Shown: positions 46,093 to 58,296, counted from the first letter of the stretch. The stretch: DNA of 64,000 nucleotides from Eustoma russellianum (GCA_036186865.1 AP025057.1:23989272-24053271); one strand, 5' to 3'. Made by a program: numbers and translations. Notes: generated from the letters alone by a model not told the origin.

Positions 46093-46156
46093 CGTTTATA
46101 TATATATATATTCAAATTTCTTATTTTGAAATCACTCAAACCCTCTTATTTCTACA
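43069..46156 (-). repeat. 3' LTR of the Sirevirus
   Basis: In plus orientation TGTAGGATCTGCAAGG to TTATTTCTACA. It has three CATGCTGAAA/TTTCAGCATG palindromes, an ACTTAATGAACTACTTTAGT inverted-repeat region near 45838-45900, and (TA)n runs near 46060-46088. Confidence 0.94.
44476..44829. promoter_or_regulatory. Three CATGCTGAAA...TTTCAGCATG palindromes in the Sirevirus LTR
   Basis: At 44476-44496, 44643-44672 and 44806-44829, each spaced about 160 bp and each just after an ATCGGCCA or TTCGGCCA motif. Equivalent palindromes occur in the right LTR (near 52950-53305) and in the solo LTR (27627 and 29171 regions). Palindrome clusters in LTR regulatory regions have been described for maize Sireviruses; function here is inference. 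Confidence 0.7.
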
Positions 46157-46416
46157 ATCTCCCCCTTTTGATGATTTTCAAAATAACTAGTGTACATGAT
46201 TTAAGTGCTATCTCTCCCCCCTTGAATTATGCACAGATTTGAAATTTGAATTTCGAATTTCAAATCCGGCTCCCCCTTGATTCATGCAATTAAGATCAAT
46301 CAGTGATCAATCAGTGTCTCTCTCCCACTTAAATCATGCTTCTCTCTCCCCCTTTATTTTGGAAAGTTAATCAAAAGATTCCTGTCAAAAAGGAAAGTAA
46401 ATCAAATAATATCAGA
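46157..46416 (-). other. Multiple polypurine tracts of the Sirevirus
   Basis: In element orientation, AAAGGGGGAGAGAGAAG, GTGGGAGAGAGA, AAGGGGGAGCC, AAGGGGGGAGAGA and finally AAAAGGGGGAGAT next to the LTR. Repeated tracts before the 3' LTR are a known Sirevirus signature. No room for an env-like gene. Confidence 0.85.
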
Positions 46417-47475
46417 TTAAATCACATCAACGGGAATCATGCCTAATTTAGAACGGAGAGATTCATATGTGGCTTGATTTAAGGCCTTTGTAAATATATC
46501 CGCTACTTGTGATTCTGTGCGTACGTGATCTATGACAATATTACCATTGTTAACGTGATCACGAAGAAAGTGATAGCGAACTTCTATATGCTTAGCCTTA
46601 GAGTGTAATACGGGGTTCTTAGACAAATTTATTGCACTCATACTATCACAATATATAGGAATCTTATTTACGATAATTCCAAAGTCCGAAAGTTGTTGTT
46701 TTATCCACAACAACTGTGTGCAACAGAGGCTAAGAGCCATGTACTCAGCCTCCGTAGTGGACAAAGCAACACTTGCTTGCTTTTTGGAAAACCATGAAAT
46801 AAGGGAATTTCCTATAAATTGGCAAGTTCCGCTCGTGCTTTTTCTATCTATCTTGCAGCCACCATAATCTGCATCAGTGTAAGCATATAAGTCGAATGTA
46901 GAATCCTTATCATACCAAATACCTAAGGTGGGCGTGTGCTTAATATAACGGAATATTCTTTTTACCGCATTTAAGTGTGACACCTTAGGTTGACTTTGAA
47001 AACGAGCACACATGCATACGCTAAACATGATGTCAGGCCTACTAGCAGTTAAATATAGTAAAGAACCTATCATAGATCGATATAATCCATTATCAACGTC
47101 TTTACCATGTTCGTCTTTGTCTAATTTAGTAGTAACACTCATAGGCGTGGGGGATGGTTTCAAATTTTCAAAATTGAACTTCTTGATCATATCATTTACA
47201 TACTTAGCTTGGCTTATATGAGTTCCTTTACTCGTTTGCTTAATCTGCAAGCCAAGAAAATAATTAAGTTCACCAACCATAGACATTTCAAATTCAGCTT
47301 TCATACAATTTTCAAAATCTTTAACGAGTCTATGTGAGGTAGAACCGAAAATAATGTCATCTACGTAGATTTGAATAATAAGTAAATCTGATTTTTCTTG
47401 TTTCAAAAATAGTGTACTATCTATAGTACCAGCGTTTAAAATTATTTTATAAAAGGAAAGTAGCAAAACGATCAT
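46417..47475 (-). pseudogene. Sirevirus reverse transcriptase C-part and RNase H
   Basis: Contains the catalytic IQIYVDDIIFGST (near 47360), LNYFLGLQIKQ, ASRPDIMFSVCMCARFQ and RNase H with AYTDADYGGCKIDRKSTSG, STTEAEYMAL, YCDSMSAINLSKNP, HIEVRYHFLRDHV and the end QVADIFTKALN. Active-site residues look intact. It is separated from the upstream part by a TAA at 47447-47449 and a one-base insertion just after it. Confidence 0.9.
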
Positions 47476-48349
47476 ACCATGCTCTTGGCGCTTGCTTTAG
47501 GCCATATAGTGCCTTCTTTAGTTTGTACACGTGATCTGGATGTTTCAAATCTTCAAAACCGGGTGGTTGCTTCACGTATACTTCTTCTTGTATGAATCCG
47601 TTTAGAAAAGCACTTTTGACGTCCATTTGATACAATTTAAAATCTTTCATGCAAGCAATAGCAAGTAAGAGTCGTATAGCTTCTAATCGTGCTACAGGTG
47701 CAAATGTTTCATCGTAGTCTATTCCTTCTTCTTGATTATATCTTTGAGCTACGAGTCTTGCTTTATTTCTAACGACCTTTCCTTCTTCATTCATTTTGTT
47801 CCTAAATACCCACTTTGTGCCTATTATTGTCTTATCTTGTGGTCGTGGCACTAAATCCCATACATCATTTCTAACGAATTGATTAAGTTCGTCATGCATA
47901 GCATCAATCCAAGATGAATCACTCAAAGCATCATGCACATTTTTGGGCTCAATTTCAGAAATCATAGCATGAAATTCATTTATTTCATCCGAAGTGATTC
48001 TTCTACGTGGTCGCACACCGTGAGTGATGTCGCCTATGATGAGATCATGTGGGTGATCTCTATGCCATCTTGGTTGATTATTTTCTAAGTTATCATGCAT
48101 TTCTATATGATCATGCATTTCTAGTGTCTCATTCATCTCATGCATATCAAAAGAATCATTATCTTCATCCAAAACGGGTTTCAATTCAAAATCATCGTCA
48201 CATTCCTTATCTTTATCAATCTCTCCAAATTCATTGAATTTAACATGAATAGATTCTCTGATTTGTCTAGTGACAGGATCATAACATCTATATGCTTTTG
48301 AATTTATGGAATACCCAACAAAAAATGCACTCAATTGATTTGGATTCAA
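47447..48349 (-). pseudogene. Sirevirus integrase tail and reverse transcriptase N-part
   Basis: Starts in the post-integrase segment AFFVGYSINSKAYRCYD, then an acidic linker. The reverse transcriptase follows with WIDAMHDELNQFVRNDVWDLV, GTKWVFRNKMNEEG, KARLVAQRYNQEEGIDYDETFAPVA (Ser/Gly of the usual GY/GF replaced by Arg), DVKSAFLNGFIQEEVYVKQP and LYGLKQAPRAWYDR. It ends at a TAA where relatives continue. The frame differs by one from the upstream integrase, owing to a six-T run near 48330. Confidence 0.88.
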
Positions 48350-49530
48350 ATTTATCTAAATTATCCTTTGTATTCAAGACAAAGCATTTGCATCCAAACA
48401 CACGAAAATAATCAATCTTAGGCATGCGATCATTAAAAATTTCGTAAGGCGTCTTGTTTATTTTCTTTCTTATAGATAGGCGATTTACAATATAGCATGC
48501 ACAATTTACGGCTTCCGCCCACAGAAATCTAGGCAATTTATTTTCGCAAAGCATGGTTCTAGCGATTTCTTGTAGTGTGCGATTCTTTCTTTCTACTACT
48601 CCATTTAATTGTGGAGTTCTAGGTGGCGAAAACTCATGTTTAATTCCTTTTTCTTCACAAAATGAAATCATCTCTTTATTTTCAAACTCACCGCCTCTAT
48701 CGCTTCTTATTCTTTTCACATTTACGCCGTATTGATTTTCAAGTTGTTTAATTAATTTAGCAATTTCTGCGGCGCTATCATCCTTATGTGCAAGAAATAA
48801 AGTCCAAGTATAACGAGAGAAGTCATCAACAATCACGCATGCATAGTGACGCCCACCAAGGCTTGTAGTGCGACTAGGACCAAACAAATCGATATGCAAT
48901 AGTTCTAGTATTCTAGTCGTGCTTATCTCATTTTTAGGCTTAAGTGACTCACGTGTTTGTTTGCCTTTTATGCAAGATTCACACAACTGAAAGTTGTCTA
49001 AATCAAGCGTAGGCAATCCCCGTACTAGGTTCTTTCGTTGCAATTTTTCTAGTGTAGAGATACCTATGTGTCCTAAACGTCTATGCCATAAATTCACATT
49101 GGGTTCATTTGACATAAAACATTTAACTTTAGCGTCTACTACATCATCCATAGATAGTGTAAAGATATTTCCTTCTCGTTTTCCTTTTAAAACGGTTTCT
49201 CCATTTTTATCTATTATGTTGCAATAAGGATGAGTAAAGCACACATTGAAACCATTGTCAACAAATTGAGAAATACTAAGAAGATTGTAAGATAAGTTGC
49301 TTACCAAGAATACGTTGGAGATTTGAAGCGTATTCGGATTGCCAATCGTACCTTTTCCAATGATCTTGCCTTCATTGTTGTCTCCAAAGGTCACGGATCC
49401 GCCTTTTGTGACCTTCTTTAATTTAGAGAACAGGCTCGGGTCACCCGTCATGTGCCTCGAGCAACCACTGTCAAGGAACCACTTTATTGATGTGTCTTTC
49501 GATGAGTGGTCTCCCTGTAATGTGAAGAGG
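48288..49530 (-). pseudogene. Sirevirus protease and integrase
   Basis: Protease: WFLDSGCSRHMTGD near 49470 with DSG active site (no ATG of its own; expressed only as part of a polyprotein). Pre-integrase: LWHRRLGHIGISTLEKL and CESCIKGK. Integrase core: LLHIDLFGPSRTTSLGG, Asp in IRSDRGGEFENK, Glu in NGVVERKNRTLQE, all three catalytic residues present. It ends by running out of frame at a T6 homopolymer near 48330. Relative to Gag it is shifted by one base; that shift could be natural, since gag and pol are not always in one frame in Sireviruses. Confidence 0.9.
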
Positions 49531-49575
49531 TGATTTAGGTACCCTTTTAATTTTGGGTCCTTTCGAGTTAGTTAA

Positions 49576-51492
49576 TCACCTTTTGGTAAAGGTACCTTTC
49601 GGTACCCATACTTGGGTGATCCTTCTCGGTCTATCAAATGGCAAGAATGTAGATGAAGGTGCGATATAATATACATGTGGTGCGTGTACTTTGGGTCTTT
49701 GCCCAAGGACTCCTCTATACTCATTGAATGAAGGACGCTTTTGATATGTCCTTGTGTGTGTGTGCGTAGTGCGTGGATGATATGTATTTCGTGTATGCAT
49801 TGCTCTTTTCTTCTCATATCTATATGGTACAACATTATATTTGACATGATATGAGGGAGTGGGGCGTGTGGAAGGGGGCGCTTTTTGCGTCATCTTAGAC
49901 GCCACTTGAGGCTTAGGGGTGTCTACTTTCTTTGACACAACAAACTTGGTTGGTTTGGTTGATACTTCGTTAGTATCAATGTATCCCAATCCAGTTTTGT
50001 CACTGTCATGCTTTTGCGATAATATGATGCAATGCAGCATGTTTGACCCTGTATCGAATTGTTTCATCATTTTCTCTAAATGTGTATTCCTTGATTTCAA
50101 ATTTGAAATCTCGGATTTCATTTCATTATTTTGAGAAGTTAATGATGAGATCTCGGTTTTCAATGCATTGATGACACATGAAGACTCTTTCTTTGAATCG
50201 CTTAATTGAGCGACAAGATTCTCGTTAGAAGATTCTAACAGTTTCTTGTCTTCAATTAAACGTTTCTTTTCTTTTGCGAGAGTCTTAGTAAATTTATGTA
50301 ATTCAAGATACTGACTAAAAAGATCATCATAAGAAGGTTCAGAGTCAGAGTCAGAATCAGATGATACCTCATTAGATGCCTTTGAAGCAAAGCAAACTTG
50401 AGCGGTCTCCTCTTCGGTCTCAGTTTCAGAATCTGATGAGTCACTCCAGGTGGAGGCCTTTAGTGCACGTTTCCTTTGTTTAGGATCTGAGACGAGTCTA
50501 TTTTTGTTCCGCTCCTTGTCAGGGTACTTATTAGTTTGCTTTTCTTTGTTTGGGCAGTCATATGATAAGTGTCCGAGTTTGCCGCATTCACAACATTTAA
50601 TGTCCTTATCATTTGACTTGTTTTTATTTCTCTTTGATGTAGTGCCCTTGTTTTTATTTCTAAATGACTTTCTCATGAATCTTCTTAGTCCTTTAGCCAA
50701 TAAGATTAAATCATCATTATCCGATTCGGAATCACTATCATCTACGTGATCGGAGGGAGGGGAGACGTATTCATTTGATTTAAAAGCAATTGTTTTACCT
50801 TGTTTAGATGATTCCGATTTCCGAATAGTAAGTTTGTTTTCATAAACTTTGAGTGACCCAATTAGTTCTTCCATCTTTATTGATTTGGTTTCCTTGCTTT
50901 CTTCTATAGCAGTCACTTTAGGGTCCCATTCCGAAGGAAGGCTTCATAGGACTTTCTGTACCTTTTCCTGCGTAGTAAAAGCCTTACCAAGAGACTCAAG
51001 AGAGTTATAGATGTTAGTTAAATGAAGATCCATATCTACAATCGACTCATTAGGCAACAATTTAAAAGACTCAAGAGTAGACATGAGCATATTAATTTTT
51101 GACTCTTTTACTTGACTCGTGCCGTCGTGTTTCATTTCTAGAATTCTCCACATTTCTTGTGCACTCGAACAATTTGACACATAACTAGACTCACTTTTAC
51201 TTAATCCGTTTAAAAGCAATTGCATAGCCCTAGCATTCATACTAAGTTTCTTTTTATCATCACTCGTATATTCTTGTCTAGTTTTAATAACTTCTAGAGT
51301 GACTCCGTCTACGGTGGATACATTAGATGGGACATAAGGACCATCTTCAATGATTGACCAAAGATCTATATCTATAGCCATAAGAAAAAGTTTCATCCTA
51401 AGCTTCCATTGAATAAAGGACTCACCGTCAAAAAGTGGAGGCCTTTGGCTCGACATACCTTCTTGTTCGGTTTTGAGATTTGTGGATGCCAT
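49576..51492 (-). pseudogene. Sirevirus Gag with one stop
   Basis: MASTNLKTEQEG at 51492, then PPLFDGESFIQWKLRMKLFL and MWRILEMKHDGTSQVKESK, the UBN2-type Copia Gag domain. The CCHC knuckle CCECGKLGHLSYDC lies at about residue 300. An acidic Ser/Asp-rich stretch is followed by a long heptad-like coiled coil (about 395-480: HKFTKTLAKEKKRLIEDKK and on) that is typical of Sirevirus Gag. A TGA at 50944-50946 interrupts at VQKVL, probably from CGA. The C-terminal HTHTRTYQKRPSF region leads to a WVPKGTFTKR end at 49576. Confidence 0.9.
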
Positions 51493-51530
51493 CTCACTGA
51501 ATCGTTGGATTCCTTGTAGTGAGTATTCAT

Positions 51531-51544
51531 GTGCTCTGATACCA
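51531..51544 (-). other. Primer-binding site of the Sirevirus
   Basis: TGGTATCAGAGCAC on the minus strand, two bases after the 5' LTR; complementary to initiator-Met tRNA. Confidence 0.93.
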
Positions 51545-51546
51545 CT

Positions 51547-54500
51547 TGTAGGATCTGCAAGGAACCACTAGAAGGGGGGGTTGAATAGATGGTGCGGAAA
51601 ATATGGTTTTTAAAATTTCTTTAAACCTAACCAATTCAAGTTCTGAAAACAGATTCTGTTTTCAGGACCTGTTTTAAAACGTTTTTAAAACTAGGTTAGA
51701 GGTCTCCAAAAATTATGAAATTTTGAGAGAACTTAGCCTCAGATGTTATGAGGGTCCCCTAAAAATTTCAAATTAAAATTCAACCTTTAACCCCTTCAAA
51801 AACCGTTGGTACTCAGATTGTGCAAATCTGCCAGAAACGGTAATGGTTTTGAAAAATTAATTCCTATTTGTGTGAACGTCCAAATGATCTGAAAATTTGA
51901 CCACTAACTCTTTATATACTATATTTTAATGGGTTGAAACAGTTTTGGAAAATTCTTTTGGAAAGTAGGTCAAATACAATCAAAGTCTCAACCTTTGCAA
52001 GTCTGAAAATCAGACTGCACTAGTCTCAGAACTTTTGATATTTGATTGACTTATACTTGTCCAAAAGGGTTGAAACTTGTGCCAAATTAACCCTAGAACG
52101 TGCAAGTATGTTTCTGGAAATTGTTATAATTTTTGGAAATCGTTTGCTATTTTTCCGAACGTGAACAAAACGGATAAACAGTGCAGAAACTGAAAAGTAA
52201 ATGCTGAAAGTGAATTGCACCAAGAATTTTATACTGGTTCGGTTATAAACAACCTACTCCAGTCTTCAAGGAACACCTTCCTTGGTTCACACTAATCACA
52301 CACACGCAGTACACCTTACCGCAGGGTTGATAGAGTTACACCTAACTCCAACCCTTTACAAACCTTGTATGTCGAGTACAATTCACACGAACACCACCAC
52401 CTCGCTAGAATGAAGATTGATCACACCTTGATCAATCTTTTACAAAGATGAATGAATGGTGATTTATATGAAGCCTATTCAAGATTGAAAGATGTAAAGT
52501 ACAATAGGCTTTTTACAAGAAAAGAGAGAAAGAAAGTGTAGAAGAAAAGAAGCTTGGCAATTTGATCACTTTGAATGCAATTATTGGTGTTGTTTTTGTT
52601 TGTTCTTCTCTTCTCTCCTTATAGCGTTGCAGCCGTCCCCCCTTGCCATCTCCCCCTCTTGAAAATTTCCTTTTAAGTGCTTGAGAGAGTGTAAGACATC
52701 ATGGTGACAATGCTTTGCTTACTTGGCATCATTCTATTGGACCATCATTTAGTCTTCGCTTACTTGGCACCTCTTTATTGGCTCAATGTTGTCATCATTT
52801 GATGACATGGAAAATCTGAAAATAATCACTTAATATTTGCCAAAAAAATCAACCATTAAGTCATACCATAAATCACAAATCCTCTCATAAATTTCAAGAC
52901 AAGAAATATCCTCCTTTTCCAACCAAAAAATCGGCCAATAAGTGTCTTGCCATGCTGAATTTTTCAGCATGTGCATTATGGAGTAAAATCAGATTATTTA
53001 CCATTTTCCTTTGAATTTTTATCATAAAAATGAATCAATCATATATGGTAAGTCTTGCTAACAATTGAAGAATGAACTTGGACACAATAAGAGTGTAAAA
53101 TTCGGCCAGCACACCTTCACACATGCTGAAAAATTTCAGCATGTGTGATATGTAAAATATCACACTTAATTACCTTACATAATATTCAAATCATTTCCAT
53201 AACATCTTCAATTAATCCTTTAATAAAAATTGACAAAATATGTTATCTTAGCCATGAAGAAATCGGCCAAGATGTGTGTAGCATGCTGAAATTTTCAGCA
53301 TGTGACATAAGAGAGGTATATGTTGAATACATACCTTTTGTAGCTTCTCTCTTTGATTCATCAACATTGTATGATTGATCCTTGACCAATCAAAATGCCA
53401 ACAAGGCTCCACATGTGCTCCATCTCAGCTGTAGTAACGTTGGAATGTGTATGTACATGTGCTGAAATTTATTTTTGCTAACTTTGTAAAATAGTGCACA
53501 TTTAATAATACACACATGTAATATTCCAATCAGCCCTTAATTTAATTTTCTAGAACACTTTAAGATGTATATTATATGTAAAAAGTGTCTAGATACGTGT
53601 CACATGACGTTCAAGAAAAACGTTCCATGTTATGTGCGTAGAAAACCGAACTTTCGATATTTATCGATTACCCGATTTTTCTCTAATTTAAATTCCAACT
53701 TTTGCACATGATATATATATTATGTTATACATAATATATATAATATATACTTTAAATTTCAGCACTTGGCTGATTTAAAGTGGTACCATAAACATGTGAC
53801 AAAATTAAAATTGGAATCTTCACATTTTGGCCTAAATGTGGGGTGATTTGTGTGTGCCAACATGGAAAGTAATTTTTGGCTGATCACACCATGTGTAGCA
53901 CAAAATTTTTATCATTTCTTGATGTATATGGGCTGGCCATTTATTTATGTCAAGTACGTGACACGTTGGCGAAGTTTTGGTATTCGCCCGATACAACAAA
54001 TTTCGGTTTAGAACCTTTTACCGTGTCGTATTTAATTTGTCATCACCATATCTTATATCATATGATATAAGACCTGAATATACTCATAAACATGAGTTAA
54101 GTATAGTGGTGTGACGTTAACGTACGTACGTAAGATATATAACGTGTCGGTAGTACGTTGGAACACATGTGTATGTGCCTTTATTTAAAAAATCTGAAAA
54201 TATATAGTGTATATATATATATAAATGGCGTGTTTAATAAGATGGGGAGGAGGAGAGAACTTTCCTTCCTTGGCCTTGTTGCCTTTGTGCCTTTTCCAAA
54301 TGAATCTTCCTTTAATGAACTACTTAGTTTATTAAACTAAGTACTTCACTTAATGAACTACTTTAGTTCATTAATGGTGGCACCTGAAAATAGTATAAAC
54401 TCAACAAATGTTCGCCATATGATGTAAGCTTTAATGCTTCATGGCTCGTTAGTACGGCAACATAATATATAAGCTAAATAAGGCAAGTAATGGCAAGTTA

Positions 54501-54620
54501 TCATGCATACATGTACACTTATGCACGTTTGTATATATATATATATATATTCAACGTTTATATATATATATATATTCAAATTTCTTATTTTGAAATCACT
54601 CAAACCCTCTTATTTCTACA
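51547..54620 (-). repeat. 5' LTR of the Sirevirus
   Basis: Collinear with 43069-46156 over its whole length, with scattered differences (for example a shorter G run near 51576 and shorter TA runs near 54210 and 54531). Presumed promoter of the element. Confidence 0.94.
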
Positions 54621-54625
54621 ATACC

Positions 54626-55510
54626 TTGACGTCGGTCGAATGACGTCATCAATTTCCAGAATTTTCATCCTGCGATTTCTGCAGAAACTGCAGATCTGAA
54701 TCCCAATCGATTTCCAACTTTCTTCCAACCATGCCAAGTCTAATCCTCACTATCAACCCATCCTTAATTCCCCAACAAAAATCTTTCACATACACATCAA
54801 AGATTCAAGCCTAGAACTCACATCATTCATCAAAACGAACCCAAAATCTCACCTTTTTCACTCCCCTTTCCTTCCATCCGAAAATAGCACAAATGGGGAT
54901 TCAAGGGATTGAGTTTTGCATGATCTCACATAATCAACAACAACAACAATGATCTAGATCATATAGCAGCCAAATCTCAAAACCAAAACACATAAATCAC
55001 ATATAGATTCACAAAAGGGAAACTACTGCATGGTGATCCATTTTGATATCAAAAATAGGCCTTTTCTCTTTCGCAAAACGTAGGAACTCATAAGTAGATT
55101 ACTTGCCTATGATTACTTGAAGAAGAATCGAAGAACGGAAGAAGATTGGGTTGAAGGTCTTGAAGAGTTCCTCACCTAGGGTTGATGAATAGAAATCGCC
55201 TATGGGAGAGGAAGAGGAGAATAGCTTCGGTTTTCTGTGAAGAATAGGAAAACTGACGTCTTGTCAGTTTGATATGGGACGGGTGAAATTTGAGTTTCTA
55301 AATTATATTCTATTATCTTATTTATCTTAAAGGATTAAATTCTAATATTTAATTCTAAATTTAAATGCCACTTAATTCTATATTTAATCCTCTCCATAAA
55401 TTCTAATTAATTCTCATACTAAATTCTTAATTCATTATTATTAATTTTCCTTGCCCTATTTAATTTCCATTTATCCTTTATTTATTTTACGGTGGGTGCG
55501 GGGCATAACA
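54626..55510 (-). repeat. Tekay 5' LTR, part 2 (after the Sirevirus)
   Basis: Continues the Tekay LTR from the interrupted palindrome array (TTGACGTCGGTCGAATGACG) to GGGGCATAACA. It matches 35659-36543 in length (885 bp). This is the U3 start of the 5' LTR. Confidence 0.92.
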
Positions 55511-55515
55511 CTAAC

Positions 55516-57780
55516 TGTCCAGCTGAATAGTTTTTCAATAGACAGGCGTGGAATACAACTAAGGAATCACCGAAGAGGAACCTGAACGGGCCATACGTTA
55601 TATTGTTGAAAATTTGATTGTTTCCAAAGCTATGGTCAAAAGGCTACCAAGTTGCAATTTTATTATTTGACGACATAGTTTAAGTGACTTCCTTTCTATC
55701 GACCGATCATTATCACTGCCTACATTTCAGAAAATTGTGCACTAAAGGATAAAGCCCCAAAGAACGCAGACATGTGTGAGAACCCCCTTACAACCATCGA
55801 AGGAGGAAAAAGTCGAAAGAATAATCTTTTAGGCCCTAGGATGAGTTCATGGCGAATGCCAGAGGCAGAGGCAAAAAACCATATAATAAGCCTTTGTCGT
55901 ATGTTAGATATCCTTTAAGAGTGAGATCTAATCACTCCAAAAATGAGCAATGTGCGCCCGTTCTACGTTACAGCTAAGGCGTCTAAGAGGATGAGTCATT
56001 GCCCAACCACCAAGATAAATGCTAGGCGTACAAAAGAACCCTTTTTCACAATCAATTACAGTGACTCTGGGAAAGTTTTAACGTGCCCGAAATAGACACC
56101 TACAAAGGAACCTCTGACCCTACGGATCACCTATTTAAGTTTTAGACTGCTATGGGCCTGAAAAATATTCCTGACCCATTGAGGTGCAAGACTTTCCCGA
56201 TATATTTGAGGGGAAAGGCCTAGAGATTGTTCCAAGAGTTACTGTCTCAATCTGTGTATTCTTTTTTGTAGTTGGCCCAAAGGTTTAAGTTGCAATTTGT
56301 GTCTTGCAAACTTTTTATCAAAAACTTCTCCTATTTGAGACTCTACGACAGAAGCCAGATGAGTATTTTCTTCAATATATATAGCACTTCACATGCAAGT
56401 CCATGCATGTTGGAGACCATAATGATAGAGTCATGGCTATGACCTTCATCAACGAGCTTATAGTAGGCTGGCTTTTCACACAGCCAGCCGAGGAGAATCT
56501 CAAGTCTCTAACGAAATATCTGGAGAAGGTGCACTGGTATGCATATGGAGAAGAGGTGAATAGGCTAAAGCAAGAAACTAATAAGGCCTACCACCAAGCG
56601 GGCCGATGCGAGTCCATAAAAGAGGCCTGCAGAGATGCCAAGGATAAGCACAGTGCGTTTGATCGCCGAGAAAGTCGAGGTAAAAAAGGTTTGTCATTAC
56701 TTGCCTAAGAAGAAAGTATCCTAAACGTCATGGAAAAGGACGAGCTGAGGAAGGACTTGTCGCGATTGCAGGGGCTGAGATCAAAGGATCCCAAGCAGTA
56801 CCACAAATACCACTAGCATACCGGCCATAGTACAGAAAATTGCACACAACTGGTGTACAAAATCCAGCACCTTATTGATCAGGGTCATCTATACTGGTTT
56901 TATGACCAAAGATTACAATTACACAATCGACTAGGCTTTTGTCGACTTCATCCAAAAAATAATTGCTGGAAAGATGAGCTACACCATCAAAAAAAGGATG
57001 ATGATGAAGAGGATGAAGAGTGTAATGCTTCAGGTAAACCTCAGGTTAATTCAACGATGAATACTACTTCTGGTGTCCCTGCATTACGGAGGTGAAAACA
57101 AGAGCCATGGATGGCTAGAACTTCAACCAACTAATCCTCCAAAATGCCAAAGTTGTCCTATTAGCTGACCTATAGGCCGAATGGTTCTATCCTCATAGGT
57201 TATGACAACATAAGTTTGGTGATTGACCATTTTATCAATCTCGAACCCAACTACACTGTGGAGGTGCATCGAGTTTACATTGATATAGGCAGCGCAACTA
57301 ACATAATGTACCACAATGATTTTCAATAACGGATTAAAGTTGTCCTTAGCCAGTAGGTTTGGTTTTTGTCCTGAGCCGACATGATGACTATACACGGAAA
57401 TCTACAGATGGCTCAAAGTTGTTATGATATTGCAACAAAAGGTATATTATCTGTACATCAAGTCAGCTTTGACGATATCGTCCCTTATATTAAGGAGAAT
57501 TTTCATTCAAATGACGCAGTCCAAGAATTTATTTTCGATCTTGAGTGACCAGAGAATGTGATCAAGATTGAAACTTGGATGCCTGCTGAGTTGCGTAGCC
57601 AACAGGAGAATTTTTATGGGAGTTTAGCAATTATCTTTACATAGACCAGGAATTCCAGCAACCCTTGCCGAGCTCAAGCTTAACATCAATCCCAACATCA
57701 AGATGTTAAGCAGAATGAGCGCACTAATGCATATACACAACTAACGTTTTGCAAAGGATCAATACGCTATGAGAACGTAC
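55516..57780 (+). pseudogene. Tat-lineage Gypsy relic: gag and protease
   Basis: Plus-strand fragments in order are as follows. Retrotransposon Gag domain: YKGTSDPTDHLFKF near 56105, MGLKNIPDPLRCKTFP, AQRFKLQF and LRQKPDEYFLQYI. Next, DRVMAMTFINELIVGWLF and KSLTKYLEKVHWYAYGEE (56403-56708), then a knuckle remnant GHSTENCTQLVYKIQHLI near 56825. Protease remnant: VYIDIGSATNIMYHNDF near 57275, with the active-site triplet changed to DIG. Then LKLNINPNIK near 57675, the segment before reverse transcriptase. Stops and frame changes are frequent. The domain wording is that of Tat-type Gypsy elements. The upstream part lies at 33202-34077, separated by the Tekay insertion. Confidence 0.75.
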
Positions 57781-58296
57781 CATGTTGAAAACCTCATTAA
57801 GCCCTATGAGATGATGAAACACCATCTCCTTTTCTCTTATTTTCTCCATCACCTTTGAGACCCCACACGTGTGCACGCCACATCTATATGTGAGGACAAC
57901 GTCAAAAGGCTGAAATTCTCCCAAAAGAGTTCTCAGACATCCATAATACGTGGATATGGGACTTCTCTCTTGTCAAAGGCAGTAATTGCGCATCAAAATT
58001 CGTAAACTTGGACATCTACTCCTTGAGTGAAATGCTCATCAAGGTCAACCCGAACTTCATGTGTCGTCTCTGAATAGGCGGCTGCACCCTGGAGCTCTCT
58101 GGCCAAGGGATTTGATGGTCATGCTCGAAGAATGGCATTACATGGTTGCCAGACTGAGTAGTTGACACAATTGATTTTCGATCATCTGATTGACTGATCG
58201 AGAAAACACGCTTTGTTTTTGGACTAGAGTGCATTCTGAAATGTCTTTCTCGATACAAAATAATTCTCTCTGTTCTCATTCAATGGTTGAGTGACA
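57781..58296. other. Interval between the Tat relic and element E, nothing recognised
   Basis: About 515 bp. It may be the far end of the Tat relic, decayed beyond recognition. The minus-strand frames at 57724-57924 and 58016-58279 have no domain. Confidence 0.5.

Larger units (their letters stand above)
43069..54620 (-). mobile_element. Copia element of the Sirevirus group, nested in the Tekay LTR
   Basis: LTRs of 3088 bp (43069-46156) and 3074 bp (51547-54620), ends TGTAG and CTACA, target duplication ATACC at 43064-43068 and 54621-54625. Sirevirus hallmarks seen: very long LTRs with palindromes, a long Gag with CCHC knuckle and coiled-coil C-terminus, several GGGGGAGA tracts before the 3' LTR, and Copia domain order. 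No env-like frame is present. About one LTR difference per 100 bp by eye. Frame breaks in gag and pol make this copy defective unless some reflect assembly errors. Confidence 0.95.
34083..55510 (-). mobile_element. Gypsy element, Tekay/Del chromovirus, with a nested Sirevirus
   Basis: Ends TGTACCG or TGTAGCG (left side of each LTR) and GGGGCATAACA (right side). Flanks are GTAAC (34078-34082) and CTAAC (55511-55515), a 4-of-5 target duplication. Left LTR 2461 bp; right LTR 1576 plus 885 bp, also 2461, interrupted by the Sirevirus at 43069-54620. Domain order Gag, PR, RT, RNase H, integrase, chromodomain is that of a Gypsy chromovirus. Five in-frame stops and two frameshifts inactivate it. Two GT-AG insertions resemble introns. 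By eye the LTRs differ at a few positions per 100 bp, more than the Sirevirus LTRs, consistent with the nesting order. Confidence 0.93.

Noticed and set aside
46157..46416. Possible env-like gene between RNase H and LTR of the Sirevirus
   Set aside because: Only 260 bp, filled by polypurine tracts; no open frame.
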